Shown here: piece after piece, positions 1-6,570 of the stretch
How positions within the stretch are numbered: position 1 is the first letter of the stretch
Layout of the letters: each line of letters begins with the position of its first letter
Source: a virus
IMG/VR virus record: IMGVR_UViG_3300022837_000118
Span: 1-21,127 of that record
Length of the DNA stretch: 21,127 nucleotides
Direction: 5' to 3' (one strand)
Notes under the pieces: generated by a model
Seen by the model: the letters and a program-made list of their open reading frames with translations, nothing else
Database searches by the model: none
Told to the model about the DNA's origin: nothing
Made by a program: the position numbers and the translations under genes

Positions 1-4
1 GATT

Positions 5-673
5 ATGGCTACATCCGGAAGCAAAGATTTTGAACTTGATGTTGCAGAGTATGTCGAAGAGGCATTTGAACGCTGCGGTCTTGAAGTTCGGACGGGTTAC
101 GATTTAAAATCCGCAAAGCGGTCTTTGAACCTATTGCTGGCGGACTGGGCTAACCGTGGTCTAAACCAATGGACAATTAAACAACGCACTATTACGATGA
201 TTCCCGGCACCGGTGAATACAACGTAGGCACGGACGTTATTGATATTCTATCTGTTGTTGTCCAGCGTGATGGCACAGACTACTCTCTATTACGTTTGAG
301 CCGCGATGGTTATTTGACTATTCCTAACAAGACCACCCAAGGTCGAGTTAACCAATTCTTCTTAGATCGACAGGTTTCCCCTAACTTAAAGCTATGGCCA
401 GTCCCTGATAACAACACCGATGTTGTTTATTATGACGCGTTAACGCGTATGGACGATGCCGACATCTACACAAACACTATGGACGTACCTTTTAGGTTTT
501 ATCCTTGTTTAGCCGCAGGGTTAGCTTATTATCTGGCATTAAAAAGGGCTCCAAATCGTGTTCAGATGCTAAAAGCTATGTATGAAGAAGAGTTTGAAAG
601 GGCCGCAGTAGAGGATAGAGACCGTTCTTCCTTTAACGTTGCGCCCCAGTTTGATTATTACAGGGTAGGCTGA
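5..673 (+). CDS. Head-to-tail adaptor protein (T7 gp11 / P22 gp4 type)
   Basis: This 222-residue protein probably forms the ring between portal and tail nozzle. It has the order expected of podovirus adaptors: an N-terminal helical part (about residues 8-55, with VEEAFERCGLEVRTG and SLNLLLADWANRG), a beta middle carrying LKLWPVPDNN, and a C-terminal helical part with YEEEFERAAVEDRDR. T7 gp11 (196 residues) has a similar helix, RGW, beta, acidic-helix layout, which is the basis for the call; no alignment was run. The ATG lies four bases from the window edge, so its ribosome site is not visible, but the MATSG.. start matches what I recall of marine phage homologues. The stop overlaps the next start (TGATG, 671-675). 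Portal and capsid genes probably lie just upstream, outside the window. Confidence 0.8.
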   Translation: MATSGSKDFELDVAEYVEEAFERCGLEVRTGYDLKSAKRSLNLLLADWANRGLNQWTIKQRTITMIPGTGEYNVGTDVIDILSVVVQRDGTDYSLLRLSRDGYLTIPNKTTQGRVNQFFLDRQVSPNLKLWPVPDNNTDVVYYDALTRMDDADIYTNTMDVPFRFYPCLAAGLAYYLALKRAPNRVQMLKAMYEEEFERAAVEDRDRSSFNVAPQFDYYRVG

Positions 674-975
674 TGGGTAAATATGCTTCAGGCAAAGAAT
701 CTTACGCGATCTCAGATAGGGACGGTTTCCGCTACCCTTATCGCCTGATGAAAAAAGAATGGAACGGCCTTTTGGTTGGACCAGACGAGTGGGAGGCTAA
801 ACAGCCTCAGTTGGGTCCTTTTCGTAAAGTGTCTGACCCGGAAGCTTTGCAAAATGCACGTCCGGATCGAGTTGAGCCCTTAGATGTTTACGTGGGAGTG
901 CCTTTAGTGATTGCACCTACTTTACTTCCCGTGCAGGCGTTCTCGCAAGTTGGAACAGTGACGGTGACCACATGA
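673..975 (+). CDS. Small conserved phage structural protein, function unknown
   Basis: This 100-residue protein has an N-terminal block (ISDRDGFRYPYRLMKKEWNG, residues 13-32) followed by a KQPQLGPF and NARPDR stretch. I recognise this pattern as a conserved small protein in marine tailed phages, with no assigned function. It sits between two adaptor-like genes and is translationally coupled to both (TGATG on the left, ATGA at 972-975 on the right), so a role in the neck or head closure is plausible but inferred. Its last residues (QVGTVTVTT) are valine/threonine-rich and resemble the VG-x-VTV strands repeated in the protein encoded at 2367-3071. It has no signal peptide or membrane segment. 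Confidence 0.8.
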   Translation: MGKYASGKESYAISDRDGFRYPYRLMKKEWNGLLVGPDEWEAKQPQLGPFRKVSDPEALQNARPDRVEPLDVYVGVPLVIAPTLLPVQAFSQVGTVTVTT

Positions 976-1622
976 GTTTTACATACGCACAGCTAGAAAC
1001 AGCTATTCAAGACTATACAGAGAACACTGAAACGTCTTTTGTTAGTAATTTGTCTACCTTTATTACGCAGGCAGAGGAAAGAATACTTAAAAGTGTTCAG
1101 TTAAGCCTTTTCCGCAAGAACGTAAGCGGTAGCATGGCCAATGCTAATCGGTTTTTGGCTTGTCCTAGTGACTATTTAGCACCTTTTTCCTTATCTTTTG
1201 TTGATGCCAGCAGTGATCACGTCTTTTTAGACTTTAAAGACCCTGATTATGTGCAATCCTTTAACCCAGATGCAGCAACTGTTGGTTTACCCCGATATTA
1301 CGCTGTTTATGACGTAGATAACTTTATTTTAGGACCTACTCCAAATGCAGCGTATAATGTAGAATTACATTACTTTTATAGGCCTGCTAGTTTGACTGCG
1401 GGAGCCGCGGGCGGAACAACATGGCTTAGTGAGAATGCTTCGATAGCTTTGTTATACGGTTCTTTGATAGAGGCGTACATATTCATGAAGGGTGAGCCCG
1501 ACATGATGGCGCTATACGAGAAACGGTTTACTGAAGCGATTTCTGGAATGAAGATGTTTGGTGAGGCTAAAGAAGTAACGGACGAATACCGTACTGGACA
1601 AGTCAGAAGGCCTAAACAATGA
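972..1622 (+). CDS. Second adaptor-like neck protein (SU10/gp6-type phage adaptor)
   Basis: This 216-residue protein has the same helix, beta, helix layout as the adaptor at 5-673. It has an N-terminal helix (YAQLETAIQDYTEN, then FITQAEERILKSV), a beta middle with FILGPTPNAAYNVELHYFY, and a C-terminal helix pair ending YEKRFTEAISGMKMFGEA. The last two parts parallel LKLWPVPDNNTDVVYY and YEEEFERA in the first adaptor. I associate this pattern with phage adaptor proteins of the SU10 type that join portal to tail. The start overlaps the previous stop as ATGA. It could instead be a stopper or head-completion protein; exact placement in the neck cannot be read from sequence. Confidence 0.78.
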   Translation: MSFTYAQLETAIQDYTENTETSFVSNLSTFITQAEERILKSVQLSLFRKNVSGSMANANRFLACPSDYLAPFSLSFVDASSDHVFLDFKDPDYVQSFNPDAATVGLPRYYAVYDVDNFILGPTPNAAYNVELHYFYRPASLTAGAAGGTTWLSENASIALLYGSLIEAYIFMKGEPDMMALYEKRFTEAISGMKMFGEAKEVTDEYRTGQVRRPKQ

Positions 1623-1912
1623 ATGATTCAGGACTAGGTAAGGTGCCAACTTTCAAAGTGGACGTACACACCACTAATGGAAGGGGCTTTACGCCAGAGG
1701 AGATTGCGGAGAGGTGTGCTAACAAGATTATAGCCATTTCTGATGACGCAAACCCTGCAATTCGGGCGCAAGCTCACGCTTTTCGAGGAGAGTTACTTAA
1801 AACCCTCGTATTCTACATGCGTGAGGCTGTTAAGTCTGATAGAACTACTGTGTATAACGCTTTAACCGACGCAGGCCAAACAGAGCTTGCTAAATATATA
1901 AGGAGACTGTGA
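1619..1912 (+). CDS. Conserved small phage protein, unknown function
   Basis: This 97-residue, mainly helical protein has a short beta-like N-terminus (VPTFKVDVHTTNGRGFTPEE), then helices containing IAERCANKIIAI, AIRAQAHAFRGELLKTLV and a closing LAKYIRRL. I recall the same layout in structural clusters of marine tailed phages but know of no function. It overlaps the preceding gene by ATGA (1619-1622), so the two are probably translated together. Nothing suggests enzymatic activity, membrane insertion or nucleic-acid binding. Confidence 0.78.
   Translation: MNDSGLGKVPTFKVDVHTTNGRGFTPEEIAERCANKIIAISDDANPAIRAQAHAFRGELLKTLVFYMREAVKSDRTTVYNALTDAGQTELAKYIRRL
1901..1905 (+). promoter_or_regulatory. 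Ribosome binding site that decides the next start
   Basis: AGGAG lies nine bases before the ATG at 1915. A GTG at 1909 is also in frame but would sit only three bases from this site, so the ATG at 1915 is preferred. Confidence 0.7.
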
Positions 1913-1914
1913 CC

Positions 1915-2367
1915 ATGGCCTTTTCAGGAAACTTCATGTGCACCAGCTTTAAGAAAGAATTGCTGTATGGTGCCCACGATTTCGACGCGTCAAGCGGCGA
2001 TACATTTAAAATTGCGCTTTATACAAGCTCGGCAACGCTTAATGCTGCGACGACTGCGTATGCGACTACTAACGAAGTTAGTGGTACTAACTACGTGGCA
2101 GGCGGCGGGACTTTAACCCCGGTGGACCCTACCTCGTCAGGAACGACAGCTTTGCTGGATTTCGTAGACGAAACGTGGTCTAGCGCCACCATTACGGCTC
2201 GGGGAGCGTTGATTTACAACACTACTCCGAATACGACGTCTATCTCTCTATCCAACCCAGCAGTAATTGTTCTGGACTTTGGCGGAGATAAGACATCGAC
2301 AGCCGGTGACTTTACGGTGGTGTTTCCGACGGCTGATGCAAGTAATGCGATTATTCGGATAGCGTAA
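1915..2367 (+). CDS. Beta-rich small virion protein (MAFS family), unknown role
   Basis: This protein is 150 residues long from the ATG at 1915. A GTG two codons upstream (1909) would add two residues, but the ribosome site and the familiar MAFSGNFMCTSFKKEL opening favour 1915. The rest is rich in Thr, Ser, Ala and alternating hydrophobic residues (DTFKIALYTSSATL, TTAYATTNEV, TITARGALIYN, AVIVLDFGG), as expected for a beta sandwich. I recognise this as a common structural protein of uncultured marine phages. Head decoration or tail attachment are both possible. It ends in TAATG overlap with the next gene, the repeat protein. Confidence 0.78.
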   Translation: MAFSGNFMCTSFKKELLYGAHDFDASSGDTFKIALYTSSATLNAATTAYATTNEVSGTNYVAGGGTLTPVDPTSSGTTALLDFVDETWSSATITARGALIYNTTPNTTSISLSNPAVIVLDFGGDKTSTAGDFTVVFPTADASNAIIRIA

Positions 2368-3071
2368 TGGCTGACGTAACCGTCTACTTTAGAGGCTGGA
2401 ATTCTGTCAGTCAAAGTTGGGGCGGTGGTCCTTGGGGCCAGAATGAGGCACTTCCGGGATCAGTCGGAGGTGTGGGCACAGTAAGTGTCGTCGCCGAGGC
2501 AAATGCCCTCGTCACCGGATTAGCAGCAACCGCCAGTGTTGGTGGAGTTACTGTTACCGCAGATGCAAACGCAAACGTTACAGGTGTAGCGGGAACGGGT
2601 GTTGTTGGTGCGGTTACCGTAGATGCCGCCGCTAATGTCCCTGTTACAGGTTTAGCCGCTACGGGAAGTGTTGGCGGAGTTACCGTAGTAGCAACCGCAA
2701 ACGTTTACCCGATAGGTCTCGCAGCAACAGGCGTAGTTGGTACAACCACCGTCGTTGCCGATGCAAACGTAAGCGTAACCGGGCTTGCAGGCACTGCAAG
2801 TGTTGGCGCAGTTACGGTAAAAACTGGACAAACCATTGTAGTTACGGGTGTTCAGGCAATAGGACAAGTTGGTAGCGTCGTCGCAAATGCAGACGCTATC
2901 GTTAATGTAATAGGAGTCAATGCAACTGGGGTTGTTGGACAAGTGCTGGTTTATGGAAGTATTGTGCCGGATCAAAATCCGAACTATACTAATATTACAC
3001 CAAGTCAGAATCCGACGTGGACGGAGGAAGTGCCAAACCAGAGTGCTAATTGGACAAAAATAGCAGCGTGA
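2367..3071 (+). CDS. Tandem-repeat beta protein, probable virion appendage or decoration
   Basis: This 234-residue protein has three parts. The N-terminal 30 residues hold a W/G-rich head (SQSWGGGPWGQNEA). Residues 31-187 are seven tandem units, six of exactly 22 residues, with a consensus near VGGVTV..DANV.VTGLAAT. The tail (199-231) is three 11-residue units containing QNPNYT, QNPTWT and QSANWT. Alternating Val/Ala/Thr with turn-forming Gly suggests stacked beta strands or a fibrous solenoid, and Trp/Asn/Pro-rich ends are common on phage surface proteins. Composition is low in charge and lacks cysteine. The start overlaps the previous stop (TAATG, 2365-2369). The neighbouring tail-fibre gene suggests an exterior location. 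Function is inferred only from composition and context. Confidence 0.8.
   Translation: MADVTVYFRGWNSVSQSWGGGPWGQNEALPGSVGGVGTVSVVAEANALVTGLAATASVGGVTVTADANANVTGVAGTGVVGAVTVDAAANVPVTGLAATGSVGGVTVVATANVYPIGLAATGVVGTTTVVADANVSVTGLAGTASVGAVTVKTGQTIVVTGVQAIGQVGSVVANADAIVNVIGVNATGVVGQVLVYGSIVPDQNPNYTNITPSQNPTWTEEVPNQSANWTKIAA
2457..2927 (+). repeat. Seven tandem 22-residue (66-bp) units
   Basis: One 25-residue unit is followed by six exact-length 22-residue units, starting at residues 31, 56, 78, 100, 122, 144 and 166 of the protein at 2367-3071. An eighth unit starts at 188 and breaks down after VGQVLV. The last two full units are the most diverged. Confidence 0.88.
2961..3059 (+). repeat. Three tandem 11-residue (33-bp) units
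   Basis: Residues 199-231 read as three units with P-x-Q-x-x-x-[YW]-T at fixed spacing. Eleven is half the 22-residue period upstream, but the sequences are unrelated. Confidence 0.85.
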
Positions 3072-3081
3072 GGAATTAAAG

Positions 3082-5838
3082 ATGCCCAGTACATATACAG
3101 TTAACCTCGGGATTGAAAAACCGGCAACCGGTGAGCAATCAGGTACATGGGGTGATACAGTCAATGATAACTCTAATATATTAGACGAAGCCATTAACGG
3201 GGTCGTTTCGATAACGCTCGCCGCAGCAGGTTCGTCTGGCTCCCCCAATCAAATTGCTATCACCAACGGTGCCTCGTCTACCGGTCGTAATAAATGGATC
3301 GAATTTGCCGATGGCGGCGATTTAGGTGCTACGGCGTATGTGGAACTGATTCCAAACGACGCTGAAAAAATATGCTTTATCCGGAACAGCCTTGCTGGCA
3401 GCCGGTCTATCCTTCTTTTCCAAGGTACATATAACGCAAGCAACGATCTTGAGATCGCGGCAGGCACTGACGTGGTTGTTAAGTTTAGCGGCACGGGCAC
3501 AGGCGCGACCGTAGTCAACATCAACGCTAACTTGAAGGTTGACGGAATTGTTGCGACGACTGCTGATATTAATGGCGGCACAGTTGATGCCACTGTTATA
3601 GGCGGATCAACCGCTGCGGCTGTTACAGGCACCACGGTTGTTGCTAACACCAGCCTTAATATTGCTGCCGATGGCGCGACGGTCACCGGGATCAAAGACG
3701 AAGACAACATGGCGTCTAATAGCGCCGTAAAACTGGCCACTCAACAGTCTATCAAGGCGTATGTTGATGCCCAAGTCGCCACGGTCGATACCCTTTCGGA
3801 AGTTCTTGCCATTGGCAATACCTCTGGCAGCACTGACATCAACATGGACACTACACAGAAAGTGCAGTTCCGAGATGCAGCCATTTACATAAACTCCAGC
3901 GTAGACGGTCAATTAGACATTGTTGCTGACGCTGAGATTCAAATTGCGGCGACTACGATTGACATTAATGGCGCGATTAACGCCAGTGGTGAAATCATTG
4001 CAGCCTCGCTAGACATTTCTGGCAACATCGACGTTGACGGGATTACTAATTTAGACGTCGTCGATATAGACGGCGCAGTTCAAATTGATGCCGCGGTTAC
4101 CGTGGGTGTTGATGACACCGGCCATGACGTTAAGTTCTTTGGTGCCACGGGCGGCAAGTATATGCTCTGGGATCAAGCTACGGACACGTTAAACGTGGTG
4201 GGTTCTGTAGAGTTTGATTCATTGTCTGGTACAGGCGCAGTCGCCATAACGGACATTAAAGACGAAGATAACATGGCGTCAAACAGCGCCACGATGCTTG
4301 CCACACAGCAAAGTATTAAAGCCTATGTAGACGCGCAGGTCGATACCGTTGATACGCTGGCCGAAGTGCTGGCGATTGGTAACACCTCCAGCGGCACAAA
4401 CGTCGAGCTTACTACAACAGATAAAGTCCAGTTCAGAGACGCCGCTATTTACCTTAACTCTAGCGTAGACGGTAAGCTTGATATTGTTGCAGACACTGAG
4501 ATACAGATAGCTACAGCCCTTGTTGATCTGAACGGTAACTTAGATGTTAGTGGTACGTTAGCTGTTACGGGAACTAGTCAACTAGGTAGTCTTGATTTGT
4601 ATGACAGCGGTACTGACTCAGTAGTGTCGGCAGATTCGTCACACGACTTACAACTAAGAGCTAGGACAGGACAGGTAGTTGATTTGTATGCAGATGGTAG
4701 CCTGCACGCTACTCTTAGCTCAACAGGCTTAAATGTCACTGGAACCGTCACAGCCACAGGCACTTCAGTATTCGCATCCCTAGACATCTCAGGCGACATA
4801 GATGTTGACGGAACGTCAAACCTAGACATTGTAGATATTGACGGCGCTGTGGATATGGCGTCTACACTTCAAGTCGATGGAGCCGCCACGTTTGATTCTG
4901 GGATAAGGGCTAATGGAACTCTAGCTTCACCGCCGATTGTACGCATTAATAATAGTGGTGGCACATGGACAGCGGGCGACGAGACAGGGCGCTTACAGTT
5001 CTACACCACAGATCCTAGTGGAACAGGGGTGCGTGAATTAACATCAATTCGTGCCGTCACTAATACTGGTGGAGTGACAGGTGACGGGACGTTAGAGTTT
5101 TGGACAGCGGCATATAACACCTCAGCCGTTAAATCACTAGAGATTGATGGACGGACTGGAGCCTTAATCACAACCCCCGCCGCAGGAGGCCATGCGGTAT
5201 TTAACGAAAATGGCGTAGACGCTGACTTCCGCGTTGAGTCTGATGCGGACACCCATGCCTTGTATGTTAACGGAGGAACCGGCACAGTAAACGTAGGAAG
5301 TGCTTATGGAGGAGCCTCAAAATTTACGGTTTCTCAATCGGCTAATGAAATAGTTTGTTACCTTACGAAAACCGCCGCTACTGTCAATAATTCCGATCCC
5401 TCTATTATATACCTTCAAACACCTAATGACTCGGTAATTCAAGATGGTTACAAAATGGTTACATTTGCCGATTCTGATACGGTACTTGGAAGTATATCTA
5501 CAGCCGCCACTTCTACCAATGTTGCATACAACACCTCTTCTGATGAACGATTAAAAGAGAACATCGTAGACGCAAGGTCACAGCTTGATACGCTCCTAGC
5601 CGTTAAAGTCAGGGAGTATGACTGGAAAAAGAATGGCTTTCACTCTACAGGCTTCATTGCCCAAGAACTCCACGAGAATTTCCCTGAAGCCGTTACAGTG
5701 GGGCTTGAAGATGAAAACAAACACCCTTGGTCTGTTGATTACGGAAGACTAACGCCTTTCATCATTAAAGCGATGCAAGAACAACAAACATTAATTGAAG
5801 CATTAACCGCAAGAATAACCGCACTAGAAGGAGCATAA
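3082..5838 (+). CDS. Tail fibre/spike with C-terminal S74 self-cleaving chaperone domain
   Basis: This 918-residue protein probably recognises the host surface as a trimer. The N-terminus (NLGIEKPATGEQSGTWGDTV, residues 9-28) is the virion-attachment motif seen in many marine phage fibres. The shaft contains two copies of IKDEDNMASNSA..LATQQS (starting at residues 204 and 392) and two of LDISG[ND]IDVDG (310 and 567). Residues 820-918 are a complete Peptidase_S74 intramolecular chaperone: SDERLKENI at 820, a YDW segment, GFIAQEL, a VDYGRL segment and a final coiled coil (EQQTLIEALTARITALE). In this family the domain assists trimer folding and then cuts itself off at the Ser of SDxRLK, here Ser820, releasing 99 residues. 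GAGGA at 3070-3074 is the ribosome site. The receptor cannot be predicted. Confidence 0.9.
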   Translation: MPSTYTVNLGIEKPATGEQSGTWGDTVNDNSNILDEAINGVVSITLAAAGSSGSPNQIAITNGASSTGRNKWIEFADGGDLGATAYVELIPNDAEKICFIRNSLAGSRSILLFQGTYNASNDLEIAAGTDVVVKFSGTGTGATVVNINANLKVDGIVATTADINGGTVDATVIGGSTAAAVTGTTVVANTSLNIAADGATVTGIKDEDNMASNSAVKLATQQSIKAYVDAQVATVDTLSEVLAIGNTSGSTDINMDTTQKVQFRDAAIYINSSVDGQLDIVADAEIQIAATTIDINGAINASGEIIAASLDISGNIDVDGITNLDVVDIDGAVQIDAAVTVGVDDTGHDVKFFGATGGKYMLWDQATDTLNVVGSVEFDSLSGTGAVAITDIKDEDNMASNSATMLATQQSIKAYVDAQVDTVDTLAEVLAIGNTSSGTNVELTTTDKVQFRDAAIYLNSSVDGKLDIVADTEIQIATALVDLNGNLDVSGTLAVTGTSQLGSLDLYDSGTDSVVSADSSHDLQLRARTGQVVDLYADGSLHATLSSTGLNVTGTVTATGTSVFASLDISGDIDVDGTSNLDIVDIDGAVDMASTLQVDGAATFDSGIRANGTLASPPIVRINNSGGTWTAGDETGRLQFYTTDPSGTGVRELTSIRAVTNTGGVTGDGTLEFWTAAYNTSAVKSLEIDGRTGALITTPAAGGHAVFNENGVDADFRVESDADTHALYVNGGTGTVNVGSAYGGASKFTVSQSANEIVCYLTKTAATVNNSDPSIIYLQTPNDSVIQDGYKMVTFADSDTVLGSISTAATSTNVAYNTSSDERLKENIVDARSQLDTLLAVKVREYDWKKNGFHSTGFIAQELHENFPEAVTVGLEDENKHPWSVDYGRLTPFIIKAMQEQQTLIEALTARITALEGA
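3691..4540 (+). repeat. Two diverged copies of a ~95-residue fibre module
   Basis: Copies begin at 3691 and 4255 (188 codons apart). Each runs from IKDEDNMAS through AYVDAQV, VLAIGNTS, KVQFRDAAIY and DGxLDIVAD to a D[IL]NG segment. Protein identity is high while many codons differ. Confidence 0.85.
5828..5833 (+). promoter_or_regulatory. Strong ribosome binding site
   Basis: AAGGAG seven bases before the ATG at 5841 overlaps the last codons of the fibre gene, so the next gene has its own efficient initiation. Confidence 0.65.
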
Positions 5839-5840
5839 TC

Positions 5841-6173
5841 ATGGCAGTAACAACAACGTGGTCAGTACAAAACATGACCCACACCGATGCAGACGGAGGC
5901 GTATTCCAAGTGATTTGGCAATGCCTAGCACAAAACGAGGGTGGCCCTGAAAGCGCAGTAGAGGCAGGCAAGTTTGTCACCACTTACGACGCGTCAGCCT
6001 CCGGGTTCGTCCCCTATGCCGACCTAACCGAAGCAGAAGTTCTGCAATGGGTTTGGGATAGCGAAGGGTTCGACAAAACCGAGATCGAAGCTAATCGCAC
6101 CGAAAGGGTAGACGCGCAGATCGTTAAAAACGCGACTACCGCTACAGGAGTACCTTGGACGGAGGCGGCATAA
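5841..6173 (+). CDS. Small conserved protein following the tail fibre (DUF7936-like)
   Basis: This 110-residue protein opens with TTTWSVQNMTHTDADGGVF, then has beta-like segments and a conserved-looking FVPYADLTEAEVLQWV (residues 56-71), and ends in ATGVPWTEAA. That layout (W near the start, F-x-PY-x-DLT-x-x-x-V-x-x-WV, PW at the end) matches what I recall of a domain of unknown function in marine myo- and podoviruses. Only two bases separate it from the fibre stop, and it has a strong ribosome site. A role as fibre accessory or assembly factor is plausible from position but not shown. The end overlaps the next start as TAATG. Confidence 0.78.
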   Translation: MAVTTTWSVQNMTHTDADGGVFQVIWQCLAQNEGGPESAVEAGKFVTTYDASASGFVPYADLTEAEVLQWVWDSEGFDKTEIEANRTERVDAQIVKNATTATGVPWTEAA

Positions 6174-6334
6174 TGGAATACTTACTGGATATTTACGTCC
6201 TCGTAACGTCCGTAGTAACCATTGCCAGCATAATCTGTAACTATACCAACACGCCTAAAGACGATGCTTGGGTAGCCACTGCCTATAAAGTGCTGGAACA
6301 ATTCGCTTTTCTAGGTAGTAAAGCTAAACAATAA
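6173..6334 (+). CDS. 53-residue single-pass membrane protein, holin-like
   Basis: The ATG overlaps the previous stop (TAATG, 6171-6175) and the frame closes at TAA 6332-6334. The product starts MEYLLDIYVLVTSVVTIASI, giving one hydrophobic span at about residues 4-22, then a polar tail with NTPKDDAWVATAYKVLEQFA and a basic end (GSKAKQ). The PKDDxWVAxxYK pattern is a recurrent small phage protein family I have seen near lysis or tail genes. One membrane span plus a charged C-terminus fits a class II-type holin or a spanin-like helper, but lysis function is an inference, as no endolysin is present in the window. Confidence 0.75.
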   Translation: MEYLLDIYVLVTSVVTIASIICNYTNTPKDDAWVATAYKVLEQFAFLGSKAKQ

Positions 6335-6341
6335 CTTAAAA

Positions 6342-6347
6342 AAGGAG
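6342..6347 (+). promoter_or_regulatory. Strong ribosome binding site in the largest gap
   Basis: AAGGAG six bases before the ATG at 6354, within the only gap longer than ten bases (6335-6353). The gap is A-rich; no promoter or hairpin is apparent in it. Confidence 0.7.
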
Positions 6348-6353
6348 ATCACT

Positions 6354-6569
6354 ATGTCTGAGAAAAAAACAAAGACTATCACGATCAATGACGTTGAATA
6401 CACCGAAGACCAGTTAACCGATCAACAAAAGACGATGGTAAACCACGTTGGCGACCTTGATCGAAAAATTAGGTCTACTCAGTTCAACTTAGATCAACTT
6501 CTAGTAGGCAAGAACGCCTTTATGGAGTTGCTGACAACCTCGTTGGCTTCAGAAGACGAAAAGGGATGA
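6354..6569 (+). CDS. Small helical protein (DUF6447-like)
   Basis: This 71-residue protein starts with a short beta hairpin-like segment (KTITINDVEYTEDQLTDQQK) and continues as one long helix (VNHVGDLDRKIRSTQFNLDQ, then LLVGKNAFMELLTTSLA). The T-I-x-I-[ND]-x-x-E-Y start followed by a coiled-coil-like helix matches a family of unknown function common in marine phages and cyanophages. It has its own strong ribosome site and lies one base from the next gene. The helix has regular hydrophobic spacing and could oligomerise. Its partner is unknown; neighbours on both sides are tail-associated. Confidence 0.78.
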   Translation: MSEKKTKTITINDVEYTEDQLTDQQKTMVNHVGDLDRKIRSTQFNLDQLLVGKNAFMELLTTSLASEDEKG

Positions 6570-6570
6570 T

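Noticed and set aside
435-448. Perfect 14-base palindrome ACGCGTTAACGCGT
   Set aside because: About one such palindrome is expected by chance in 21 kb; it lies within coding sequence with no sign of a partner site.
2652-3248. Minus-strand frame of 198 codons rich in Cys and Tyr
   Set aside because: It lies antisense to the 22-residue repeat array and its apparent regularity simply mirrors those repeats; there is no ribosome site or upstream space.
6335-6353. Possible promoter in the A-rich gap
   Set aside because: Only 19 bases long and filled by a ribosome binding site; no -10/-35 pair or hairpin is seen.
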